64,000 bases of DNA, taken from NCBI GenBank assembly GCA_002917775.1, contig KZ627153.1:226996-290995 (forward strand), written 5' to 3'. This DNA is from Glaciozyma antarctica PI12. Its lineage: Eukaryota > Basidiomycota > Microbotryomycetes > Kriegeriales > Camptobasidiaceae. The position numbers were made by a program, and so were the translations under genes. The notes beneath the pieces were generated by a model. It was not told where the DNA came from, searched no databases, and worked only from the letters and a program-made list of their open reading frames with translations. Shown here piece after piece: positions 1 through 10,704 of the stretch. Every line of letters begins with the position of its first letter. Position 1 is the first letter of the stretch.

Positions 1-1749
1 CGCAAGAGTCCTCCGCCCCGTTCGCCCGCTGCGCCGGTCGAGGAGGAGGGGCCGTACATGATCGTGTTGAGGACTTCGTCGCGCTTCGAATGCCAGGAAT
101 GGAGGAGGGAGACGAGGAAGGCGCATAGTGCTGGGCGGGTGGAAGCGGAGAATCGGGTGGAGAGGGTGAGGAGGGAGATGAGGTGTGGTCGCGAGGGGAG
201 GATGGCGAGGGAAGCGAGGGTGCGGGGGTCGAGAGTGAGTGGAGGAGGAGGAGCGGATGGTGTGAGGTCCATTTGGACGTCCCCGTCGGCATCGTGGCGA
301 GGTGCGCTCGTCCCGACCCGCTCACGAGCACGCTGGACGACCTCGTCGTCAATGCTTCCTTCATCGTCTGAGTCGTCGTCGTCCAAAACGATAACCTCTA
401 CCTCCTTCCCCTTCCCCTCAGGCTCCTCCTTCTCGACTAGCAAGCTCGGTGGCAAGCGGTTCAGGAGGATCCTCAGCACGTCCAAGTACGCTGCGAGGCT
501 CTTCCCGCTTGCGAAGGTTGACACGCGCTGGCTCCCAAAAGTGAGGACGTTGGCCAGGAGGTGGGCTGCGTCCTCGGTCGGTAGGCCGTCGAGGAGGGTT
601 GGTGAGGAGCTTGCATCTAGGATTAAAGATTCGAGAGGGACGTTGGCGAGGGCGGTGAGAGAGGCGGAAGGAACGCGTTGTGGTAAGAGTGGGATGGAGA
701 GGGTGGAGAGAGTGAAGGCGGAGAGGGCTGAAGCTTGCTCGGGGGAGGCGGTGGGGAACGCCTTGAAGGGGAGGAGGGAGAGCGAGATTGCAGCGTTGAG
801 TGCGGGATGTGTTCGATTTGTCGGAGGCTGTGTCGAGGCAAGTTAGTTGCTATTCGCGCTGGAACAGGGGAGAACGCACGATGCTGAGGATGAGAGCTCG
901 CAGTCGAGGGTAGAGATCGCGCGCGAGGAGGTAATGAAGCGGCGTCTTTCCTCGCAGGCCCGCGACCTTCCACTTGGTGTAGGAAGTCGGGTCGCAGAGC
1001 ATCTTAGTGATTTCGAGGAAGAGCGGAGCTTGAGGCAGTCTGTCGTCGGGGTGAGCTCCAGTCAACGGCAGCGTGAAGACCGGCAGACTCACGAAGGGTG
1101 AAGGGAAGCTTGCGAGAGCAGAATCAAGCTGATCTGGCGCACCAGCACAGACCAGCTTGCAGGGCTGAGCGCGTACAACGAGAACAGCATCGGCGTCTTG
1201 TCTGCACCAGCTCCAGCTCATCAGCTCCTCCGTCTCCACCTCAGCGCCGTGGTACTCACCTCCCGCCGCACTCCCCAACACAGCTCTGCACCACGCCGCA
1301 GCCCTCTTGACATCCCCAGCATTCCGATCCACGAACAACAGCGCCAGGAGCTTCGACGCCTCGAGCAACGCCGTCGGTTCCACCTGCTTGACAGCAAGGA
1401 GCTCGTCGAAGCTTGCGCGCAGGATCTTGCGGCTCTTGCTAGCTTCGTATCGGCCTTTGCAGAACGCCTGCAAAAGGAGGGAGCCGAGTCAGCTCCGCCG
1501 CTCGTTCGGGGAGGATAACCCCAGCATCGAACACCGAGCTCCTCCTCTACCCACTCTGGTGAAAGCACGCACCTGGATCTTAGCAGCTGCTCTCTCCCGC
1601 ACTCGTTGTTCCTCCCTCTCTTCCCGCTGACGCTTCGCGCGCTTGATGAGGTCGTCCTGCGAGTTGCCTTCAGGACGGGTGGCGCCTCCTAGGTTGATCG
1701 TCCGCCTCGAGACGTGGCTGCCGCTGAAGATGGGGTTGGGCCTGCTCAT
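1..1749 (-). CDS. HUL5: Hul5/UBE3C-type HECT E3 ubiquitin ligase, N-terminal part (runs off left edge)
   Basis: The protein begins RPNPIFSGSHVSRRTINLGG after the start Met, followed by a basic helix (DLIKRAKRQREEREEQRV) and an IQ-like segment (AAAKIQ / AFCKGRYEA). This order is the signature N-terminus of UBE3C/Hul5, a proteasome-associated ligase that extends ubiquitin chains on stalled substrates. The catalytic HECT domain lies beyond the left edge and cannot be checked. Three introns are visible at 1468-1572, 1040-1092 and 828-879, each with GT-AG ends; after the third the frame stays open to base 1. The start is the ATG at 1749; the longer open frame above it has no ATG that reads through. 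Family assignment rests on the N-terminal motif only; the rest of the visible protein is poorly conserved helical sequence. Confidence 0.72.
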
Positions 1750-1963
1750 GGCTGGGCTCAGGTTGAAAGGCGCAGGGTGGTCGGTGATGGTTGAAGGGGA
1801 AGCTGGCGCATTCTCCAAGGCGTCGTCAGCACGCGGGAGAAGCTATTCGGAGTTTGACATCGCTCCTCTCCTCCTTCTTTCGAGGCTTCTCTCTCGAGAT
1901 ACCGAGCTAAGCAGGAAATCAGCAAAGCAACGCCTTAGTTTCGAGCACAAGCAACCTCCCCCC

Positions 1964-3944
1964 TCAATCCTCATCCGACTCGTCCACCTCCATCCCCACC
2001 CCTCCCTTCTCCTCCCTCCCCTCCTCGGCCCTCTTGACCATCTTCTCCAGCATCCACCCCGCGCGATCCAGCAAATCCCTCTGTCCACCCATCTCGATCG
2101 GCCACGCAAGTCCCTTCGCCTCGATCTCGAGGCAGCATCGCGCGAACGGGATCATCCTGAGGCGCGAAGCGAGGTAGCTGCCGTGGAGGCTGCTTTTAAT
2201 CGCCTGTAGAGGGATTAGTAGAGAAACGATAGGGAGGGGAGGACGTACGGTCGCGTCACCGGTGGGGAGGCGGTATTGGATGAGGAGGACTTGGAGAGGG
2301 GAAGCGAGGTCGACGTCGATGTCGCTGACGGGGCTGAGGGGAGTGAGAGGTGCGTCCGAGTCGATGGAAGTGGTAGCTTCGACGTTTCTTGATGGACTGA
2401 CGGCGAGGTCGGCGAGCGAGTGAAAAAAGGCGAAGGTGATGTGATCCGAACGAAGTTGCAGACTTTCGAGATTAGGGCAGAGCTGCGAAAGCGAAAGCGT
2501 CAGCGAGAAGGTCGCTGGTCGACCGAGACTCGACGTACCTTCAAGATGTCGTCGAACGTCCCGCGAGTGGAGAAATGAGTCGTCCCGACGAGCGTGAGCG
2601 CCGTAAGCTGCGTCCCCCAGTGCTGAGCGAAGCCTCGAAGATCAAACGGTTGCTGGCCCGCCGCACTCGAATCCGCGAGGATCGAGACTCCTGTCTTGAT
2701 GTGCAGCCTGCACGTCCCAGTGATCAGCTATCGCGTCGGGATTCAACGAGGAACGACGCGCTTGGTCAAACGCGGCACCGACTCGACGAGTCCTCGCAAG
2801 AACGAAACTGGAATCGAGCTCCCCGGACCCAGATAAAGCTCCTTCAACCCCTCTCCCATCGCCCCACTCTTCTCGTGCTTCAGCCTCGCATTCAACCTCC
2901 ACACAAACGCCACCCGCTTCGCATACGCCTCGGACAGCACGAGTCCCTGCGCTCCGAACCGCTTTACATTCGGGGCATGATTGAACAGCTTCAGCAAGCG
3001 CTCCACGCGCGTCGAATTGTCCTCAGTCGAGTTGAATGCGAGGCGGTCGAGCGTGCGGAGCATGGGAGTGGCGCCGAGGGCGAGGGTTTCGAGCTCGGGG
3101 TTGCGGAGGTACTTCTGGGAGAGGAGGAAGATGGACGATAGGTTCGGGAGGTGGGGGAGGAGAGAGGCAAAGAATACGGTGGTGCAGGAATCGCTGCCGG
3201 TCGTGAAGCTCCTGACGAAGGTGGCGAAGGTCGGCGGAGCTGAGGTAGTCGTGGACTCGATCGGCGCAGAGGGGGCGGGGAAAGTTGAGGAGATTGGGGC
3301 GAGAGTAGGAGCTTGAGAATCATTCGAAGTGGTGGAGGTAGTGACGAGCTGTGGGATGAGAGGTGAGGTGGGAATCGTGCTCGAGCGAGTGAGCTGCGTC
3401 GCCAACGAGCTCATGACTCCCTGCGAGTACGTCGCTCCCGAGAAGTCGAGGTGCATCCACAGCCAAGGGAGGGTGATATGGTACCACGCGCGACAGACGC
3501 CCTGGAGGATCTTGAGAGCTCGATACCGCTGCTTCCTCAAATCAGCACTGCAGCCGCAAGCGTCAGCGGGTCCCCTCCCCAACAGCAAGAAGCAACGCAC
3601 AATAACCGCATCCGATCCGTACTCAACCACCCCGTCCTCCTACTATCGCTCTTCTCAAGCGCCTTCCTCGCGCCAGCAACCTGCAGCTCGACGACCCATT
3701 CGAGCACCCTCACGACCGTCTCCTTCGGGAGCGCCTTGAACGCATCATCCTTGAACTCGAGCGGCTCCTCGACAAGCTTGGCCTTCTCAGCTTCCTCCGC
3801 TGCGGTCTCGGGCGAGAAGTGAGTCCCGATGGAGCGGTGCGTCTTGTTGTCGCGTGAGAAAGTGGTGGTGGCGGTGAGGTCGGAAAGCTGAGAGGGCTCG
3901 TCCGGGAGCGACTGAGTAGACTGTCGTTCTGTCCGTTCTGCCAT
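1964..3944 (-). CDS. F-box-like protein of unknown target
   Basis: A gene of about five exons read from the ATG at 3944. Residues about 60-110 contain a short helical block, KALPKETVVRVLEWVVELQ, then KILQGVCRAWYHITLPWLWM after the first intron (about 3549-3602). This LPxE...VCRxW...LPxLW pattern is typical of fungal F-box-like proteins, which bind Skp1 and recruit substrates to SCF ubiquitin ligases. The remainder resembles the degenerate leucine-rich tail common in this group (LPNLSSIFLLSQKYLRNPEL, LCPNLESLQL). Further introns lie near 2710-2770, 2485-2540 and 2205-2250. The last exon ends with an acidic tail. No substrate can be inferred. The opening Met is in a long exon whose upstream frame continues without another ATG close by. 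Confidence 0.6.
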
Positions 3945-4232
3945 TGCGCGTTCTCCGAGGGTGAGGAGGAGAGGGAGAGCAAGAGAGGCGAGTCGAAGTC
4001 GAGAGCCCCCTTTCGATTTCGGCGGCGGCCGCTCGACGTCGACCTCTCCTGTCCAGTCGCTCGCAGAGTACACCGCTTGGTACAAGCGTAGCTCGCCAGC
4101 AAGCACTCGGGAGGAGAGCGCAGGCCAACTCCTCCCCTGTCCCGAAATCTCGTTCTTTCCTCTCTTCGCAACACGTCCAAGTGCGTTCGAACAATAGTTC
4201 GATTCAATGAAAGCTATGAGCAAGCGAGGGGT

Positions 4233-4257
4233 GGGGGGGGGGGGGGGGGGGGGGGGG
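4233..4257. repeat. G homopolymer, 25 bases
   Basis: An uninterrupted run of 25 G, preceded by AGGGGT, in the gap between the start of the F-box-like gene (3944) and the stop of the HTH gene (4360). The rest of the gap holds nothing recognisable. Confidence 0.97.
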
Positions 4258-4359
4258 TAATAAGTGAGGAAGAGACGGAGAGCACGGTGGATAAGAATGA
4301 AGAAAGCAAGGAGGGTATAGGGAGTGCGAAGGACCGTAGTCTCAGCGCAATGAGTAAAG

Positions 4360-7310
4360 CTAACGAATGGGAAAGGAGGGATAGTAAAGAGATAGATCAC
4401 GCTGGGATAGAGAGATAAAAAGACATGTGCAGCTGGAATGAGGAGAGGGAGCGAGCGAGGGAGCGAGGGTGGTGGTGGTGGGAGGTGGCGAGGTTAATCG
4501 CGTTCGTCCATCCCCATCGCCGCCAACAACGACGCGTTCTGAGTCCTGATCGTCCCCACTCCCGACCTTGCCAGGCGATCCTCCAACGAGGCTTCCAGCG
4601 CTGTGCGTCCTCTCGAGCTTGACGCGCTGCTTGGCGGGAGAAGAAGCGAGCGACCTCGCCATGCTCGACGCGGCCGTCTGCGCTGGGGACGACGACATCT
4701 TCTGCGCCGCGCTCGCCATCTTGCCCTTGAGGTCCGAGAGGACGATGATGTCGGCGGGGGAGACGTACCCCTGCCCCTCGGTGCTGAGGTACGCGAGCGC
4801 CGTTTCGAGCGACGAGTACGCCTGATCGAACGTGACGCTATGTCGCTGCTGTCCTGGCGTCGAACGAGTCGAGGGACGGGCGACGGCGGGCGGAGGAGAG
4901 TTGTAGGGGACGCCGCCGGAGATGGTCGCGCGACGAGTGGGGACGCCGGGAGCGTGAGTCGGGGAGGGGACGGGGGCCGAGTGTTGCTGGACGAGAAACG
5001 CGGCTTGGAGTTGAGATTGGGTGCCGTCGGGACCGTGACCAAAGTAGCCCGTCGCGGGGGTCGAGGGGAGGGAGCCCGAGTTGGAGTGGGTGGTCGAGAA
5101 GGAGCCGTACATCGAGCCGGTGAGGGGAGTGCCGCTGCCGTTTTGCGACGAGAAGGCGGTCAGGCCAGAGTACGACGACGTTGTCGACGCGGTCGATCCC
5201 GAGCGTACGTGGCGGAAGTTCCCTCCTGGGGAGTTGGCGCCTGATCCTGCGACCGAACCAGGAGCCGACGCCTGGTAGTGACCGAAGTGGGACTGGGAGG
5301 TGAACTGGAAAGGGGATTGGAGGGGGTAGGGGAGTTCCTGGCTCGAGTACTGGCTCGCGCCGGTGCTGCCGCTGCTGACCGAGTAGAGTCCGGCGGCGGT
5401 TTCGGATCCGGCGTAGGACGAGGTGCTGGAGAGAGGTGCGTGGGAGGATCGGGAGGAGTGGGACGATGGGGCGCGACCGTGAGGCTGCTCCTCGAACGTC
5501 GACTGCGTGAAGCCGGTACTGAACGGGTCGTTGTTGCGCGATGCTGACGAAGCCGTCCTCGAATGCGACGCTGTCCTCGAATGCGTCGGCGTCGACTCCG
5601 AGTCGAGCTCAGTCTTGGAGATCGAAGTGCGAAGCGGCGTTCTACCGTCGACGTCCATGCGAGTCGACGAAGACGACGACGACGACGGTCGAGCCACGCT
5701 GATGCTGTTCGAGCTCGACGTCCTCGACTGGACCTGCCTCCTCGTCGAGTTCTGCCTCTTGCTCTTCCTCGGGCTCTTGGCCGGCGAAGGCTTGAGATCA
5801 AAGTCGGCGTCGTCCTCGTCCTCCTTGATCTGGATCTCCTCGTCCTCCTCCTCTTCGACCGTCTCGTGCGTACGCCTTCCTCCGGGACTCATAAAATCGA
5901 CGAACGTCTGCGCAGCGATGCCCGCGCGGAGCTTGAACCGCTCGACCCACGTCAGGCTCGCCTTGAAGTTCTCGCAGCCTTCGAGGTTCGGCGCGAGCTC
6001 GAGCGCTTTCGCCTGGAGACCTTCGTCGGAGAGAACGGCACCGCCTTCGACTTGTACGCGAGCCCAGTTGGCGAGCTCGTCGTCGAGTGCGGGGTAACGA
6101 CCGCCGGTGAGGCGAACCACGACGGGAGGGGATAGGGGGGCGACGACTTCGGTGGACGGGGTCGAGGAGACGGGGTCGGGAGTAGGAGTGGGGGCGACGA
6201 TGGAGAGGGAGCGAATCGAGTAGTCGTCCTCGTCGTCGTCGGGGAGGGAGAGCCAGTGCTCCTTGCGTTTGAGGATCTTGGAGACGGTGCTTCGCTCGAC
6301 GCCAAAGTTGGCGCCAATGTCCTCCTGCTTGCTCGTTGGGAACGCTTCGTGATGTTGGCAGATACGCTTGCGATCGAGGTTGGAGAGCTTGGTCGAATTC
6401 CCTCGTCCTTTCTTGGGGGACGTGGAAGATCGCCGACTTAGAGTTGGTGCTCCACGGCGAGGTGTTCCCGCGTTGCCCAGCCCCTCGCCCTTCGCCGCCG
6501 ATAACGATCGTTCATCGCTTCTCCGCCGTAGACTGAGCTTGCTGCCGAGCTGGAACCGATGCGGAGGTTCGAGATGGACGACGTGCTGCTGGGGCTCGAG
6601 CTCCGGACTGAGTGCGCGGGATCCATGGTCGCCGAGGTCGGGGTCGACTGGCGAAAGGGAGAGGGAAGGCCGCCGGGAAAGATGGAGGAAGAGGATGCAC
6701 CGAGAGCCTCGAGTGCTAGGGAGGTGGGAAGGTGAAGGCGGAACGACGGCGATTGGGTTCGTACCGGCGACATCGAGGTGGGATACGGCTCCGATGCAGA
6801 GCTCTGCGCACAAGGAGAGGAGGACGGTGGGATCATTAGCTTCCTATCCCTTGCATCCCGTGCCCTACAGAGAAAATGAAGACGGACCTGACCCTTAGTC
6901 GCTCGACTCTGTAACCTCGTCCTCACCCTCTTAGAGCCGCCGACGCTGTCACCTCGAGATAGCTCCGTCCCCTCGTGCACTCGTTCCACCACCTCGTCCT
7001 CCTCCGTCTCCATCCTCATATCGACCCCAAGGCCCGCGAATCTGTCGTCGGGATCGCCCGAGGGGTAGCCTCCGAAGAAAGCATTTTCCTCGAGGAATCC
7101 TTGCAGAGCGTCCGTCGACTCGAGCGCCGAGCTCTCAGGACTCATAGCATCATTCGTCCACTCGCTCCACGCGACTGGGTTGAGGTCGGGCGAGCCAGCG
7201 ACTTGTTGCTGGTGCTGGGAGAGCGTCGGCGGACTTGAGGGAAGGTGCGAGGACGAGCTTCGGAGATGATGGCGTGGAGAGGCGGCGAGGCTCAAGTCGG
7301 CCATGCTCAT
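4360..7310 (-). CDS. CENP-B-type helix-turn-helix DNA-binding protein
   Basis: Exon 1 runs from the ATG at 7310 to 6888; an 84-nt intron (6804-6887) has a CTAATG branch site. After it comes a low-complexity Ser/Pro region, then a first HTH (KRICQHHEAFPTSKQEDIGA ... VERSTVSKILKRKEHW) and, after an acidic linker, a second HTH (ALDDELANWARVQVEGGAVL ... FKASLTWVERFKLRAGI). This pair is the CENP-B/Tc5-transposase DNA-binding module found in Abp1 and CENP-B. No DDE catalytic domain follows; the C-terminal two thirds are disordered and Ser-rich, with one helical block near the end (SLETALAYLSTEGQGYVSPA). The frame shifts once near 6500-6515 without a credible intron, looking like a one-base deletion. 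The stop is uncertain: another frame would stop at 4494. The likely role is chromatin or centromere/ARS binding or transcription. Confidence 0.65.
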
Positions 7311-9033
7311 CTTACTATCGAAAGTAAGAGTCGGCAGGAAGGGCGAAAAGGGAGGAGGAGGTGAGGCTAGGTCGTGCTGTACCGCGAAGAAGGAGGTGAG
7401 CTGCCGTCCCGAAAGCGATGGCACGTCGGCGAGCGCTACTTACGGCGGGGAAGGAGAAGGGGAGCGTCTCCCTGAGTATCCCGGCGTAGACCTTGTGCCT
7501 TCGTGGAGTCTGGCGAGGACAAAGTTTTGGGTCGGGGTGGGGGGAAGGGCAAGCGGAGGGGCAGGCCCAAGGCCCTTCGCTCGCCGCCTTCCTCACCGCG
7601 AGATCGTCACTTTTGGAACTCCCCTTGTCTGACTTTCTCGCACGAGGCGCTTCATTATCCGTCCCTTTGTGAGGTGTGTGATCCTCTCTCGCCCAGGTCC
7701 AACTCGCCGACACCGATTATTCCGTTAATCAGTGAGTCCCAGGACTCCAAGAGTCAGCAACTTGCCCTGCAAAGGCCTCGCTGAGACGACCTTTCTGCTC
7801 TAAACATCGTCTGCTGGCTGTCCCAAGAAAAGAGATTGGCGCGCGCGAAGCGATCTCGAGGATCGCAAGTCGCGGGCGCAGCGCTTGTTTCCCTTTTTTC
7901 TCTCAATTCTTTCGATTCGTATAGCTAGCACATGCACTAGAGAACGTGCTCCCTTTTGGAGGAGCAGCAGTCCATTGCTTTGTGTACGTTACGCCCTTTC
8001 CATTACAGACGAGCTTCTGCGCGAGAGGCGAGAGTACATTCCTCGCGCCCCGCTGCGAAGGCCTTGCAATACTGCTTCAGCGGGTTACAGTTCTTCCCGT
8101 ACAATGGTCTAAAGGGAACGCAAGATAGTTCCCCACCAGAAAGCTCCCCTCAGCGCTGCTCCGGGCCCAGAATCTCCGATTGCCCGCATGTTCTGAATCT
8201 TGTTCCCTCGCTCGCTCCCCGATTTCTTCATCGCCCGGTTGTGCACAAACTCTGAAGCGTATTCAGCCTAACCTTCTCCTTTGATAGCGTCTGCTTCCCT
8301 CCTGTGTTAGCGGAGGGAGAAGAAACGTACGCGCCGCGACGTGATTCGTCATAAAGTAGGGGTAACGAAGTCGGGTGGGTCGAAAAGCGGATCAGGATAA
8401 AGGCAAGATCGCCTCTTGTGAAGGCCCCGGAACTAGATACCACCTTGATAATGCGCAGCTGGCAAGACGCCGAACAGGAGGCGACGAGGAGCTCCTCCCC
8501 GAAGCGTTATCTAGGCGCGAGCTTGTAGCTTGTACGGGCCAAACCGACGCAGAGAGGGGCGACGTAACCCGTTTCTAGCAGTTTCTAGAGGACGAGCTCC
8601 CCAGTCCCCACTGCGTCCGCAAACAAGACGAAGCGGAGCAGTCCCTCCGCCCTCCGGAGCAAGCGCGTCTCAAGTCGAGCGCGAAATCTCCACCACGCGA
8701 ACGGTCCCAGAGCAGCTTTTGTACTGTAGCCCTTTCCGAACTTCGCAGTACGCCCGTCGCCCCAATCGAAACGAGCGTTCCTGGCGCCGTCCCCAGCCGA
8801 AGACCTTAGCTCCAAGGCGGGCGCTTGGCGAGCGTCGAACGCGGCAGGACTCAGGAGCAGGATGCTGACTGCGAGGAGACCGGGCCGTGCCCATCCTCTT
8901 ACAAAGCAGTGCTGGGGAATCGCATTCTGGCGCCGAGGAGGAGGAGGAGGAGGAGGAGGAGGAGGAGAGAGTCAACACGCGCTGCGGCTGTTATCCCTCC
9001 TGCCCCCACTCCACAACGTCGTGGACACTTAGG
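7311..9033. other. Gene-poor divergent intergenic region with a (GAG)n run
   Basis: About 1.7 kb between two divergently transcribed genes. Only short, composition-driven open frames occur and none has family signatures or a convincing exon series. A GAG trinucleotide run lies at about 8936-8967. The region presumably holds the promoters and 5' leaders of both neighbours; no specific element is recognisable. Confidence 0.6.
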
Positions 9034-9808
9034 ATGGCGTACCGCTTTATCGACCACACTGAGCTCAGCCTCCTGCTCAAGAATGGCGCCGTCATGGGGC
9101 GCGATGTCGCCGTTGTGGACGTTCGAGGTGGGCTCTTCCTCACCGCCTTCGCAGCTCTCAGCTCACTCCACCTGCTCGTTCGCAGACCAGGATTTCGTGG
9201 GAGGCAACATGTGAGCTTGCGCGTGGAAGTGGGCAGGAAGGCGCTGACGAGCGCTGCAGCACTGGAGCTATCCACGCCCCAACAGAGGAGCGAACTGAGG
9301 AGAGTGTCCAAGACCTCGTCAAGGACTTGCGGGATGGTACGTACTCTCTATCCAGCTTCTAATACCCCATAGAGCTAACCAACGCTCCTCCGCAGTGCCC
9401 AAAGTCGTCTTCCACTGCGCCCTGAGCCGTTCGTCCCCTCCTCCTCCGAGCCGCCTACGCACTGACCTGCCACTCGCCACAGAGGTGCGCGGCCCCAAAG
9501 CAGCTCGTATCTACGCCGAAGAACTCGCGCGCCAAACCTCCTCCTCCGCCCCCTCCGTCCCCTCCGCCGACCTCTCCACCGCCGCCGCCGCAGCTGCCTT
9601 CTCTCCGAACCCTTATACTGCGGCCGAGGGCGCGCCGAAGCAGGAGGTACTAGTGCTGAGAGATGGGTTTACCGGGTGGCAGGCGTTGTACCGGGTGAAT
9701 TTGGGAAGCTGCAGCTGGGAGAGGGGGAGCTGATGAGGTATCGCGCAGGATGATCCTACGCATGTGGAGAAGTTCGATAAGAGCGTTTGGGGAGGGTTTG
9801 CGCATTAA
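9034..9808 (+). CDS. Rhodanese-like arsenate reductase/Cdc25-type phosphatase (Arc/Ych1/Ibp1 family)
   Basis: Six exons assemble to a protein of about 150 residues. It begins MAYRFIDHTELSLLLKNG, has the rhodanese strand VAVVDVRDQDFVGGNITGA and the active-site loop VVFHCALSQVRGPKAARIYA: the catalytic cysteine follows FH, and the S-x-x-RGPxAA signature is that of the small Cdc25-like family that includes yeast Ych1 and fission-yeast Ibp1. The tail (LVLRDGFTGWQALY, then DDPTHVEKFDKSVWGGFAH) matches the family's end. Introns are at about 9127-9185, 9211-9257, 9336-9394, 9430-9481 and 9685-9747, all GT-AG. These enzymes reduce arsenate or dephosphorylate small substrates; the exact substrate is not deducible. 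The Ala/Ser-rich insert (SSAPSVPSADLSTAAA) before the last strand is unusual for the family. Confidence 0.82.
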
Positions 9809-10704
9809 AGGGGTGGAGTGTTGTAAGAGCGGAGAGTTTAGAGGGAGCTGTGTGAGGGAGAGGTGTTGCTCTGCTTCGGCTGGCCTTGCGATGATGGTGA
9901 GCTGTGAGCCTTGACGCGTGACTGATGCCGAGACGCTTTGCTTTCAGAGCTTCTCGATGCTGCCAGCAAGCTTTTTGAGGATGTCGGTGGATTCCTGCTC
10001 GCTCGACTACTGCGCTCGGCCGCCTCAGCTTCGGCCTGTTCGCCTCGCTCTGGCACAACACCGCTGCTTGGTCTCCTTCCACAACTCTGCTCCAGGGACA
10101 CCTTCTGCTCCTACGCTCAGCGCGTCCGACGAAGCTGGCGTTGTCAGCGTGTCAAAGGGAAAGCTCACACAAGCCTACGCCAGTCCGCTTTTCGGGGAAA
10201 GGTGGCTGACTCCCATCCGCTCGCGAGCAGTGCGCGCTTCTGCGTACGTTGCGAAGGCGCATATCGCAGAGCGCGCGGAGACAGCGGAGAGAGAGTTGCG
10301 GAGTTGCCAGATGGCGTCTTTTTGGCCCGATTGTCGCTGATTGAGTGCGTCGCGCCGCCTGTTCTCCTTCCTTCCTTCCTCACTGTCCTCCGGTTCGACA
10401 TTACACTGCTTCGGAGACGCCCAGGAGACTCGGTGAGCGGCAGTCTGCCCCGCCAGGCCGCGGAGCTGCTCTCCTTTCGGAGGATCCTTGCTTCAGGTCC
10501 ACGGACGTTCGCCCGGCGTACCTCTCCTCGAGTACATCCCTCTTTCGTGTTGAACCGCAGATCGCTTCGCGAGGCTACTCCATCTGCTCTGCCGCCTATG
10601 CCGAACCTTTAAGGCGTTAGTTAAGGCCGCCCGAAGGACCGCGAAAGGCTCTGCGGGGACCGCAAGCCGAGTCAGCTCCTCCTCCCACCGTGCTCACGAC
10701 TACG
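9809..10704. other. Intergenic region
   Basis: About 900 bases between the small reductase and the MFS transporter. Open frames here have no family features and no exon chain connects them to either neighbour. It probably contains the transporter's promoter and leader. Confidence 0.5.

Noticed and set aside
4360-7310. The CENP-B-type gene as an intact transposon
   Set aside because: No DDE catalytic motif, terminal inverted repeats or target-site duplication were seen.
8375-8978. Open frames in the 7.3-9.0 kb gap as genes
   Set aside because: They are Arg/Ser/Pro-rich on all frames, without splice chains or family signatures.
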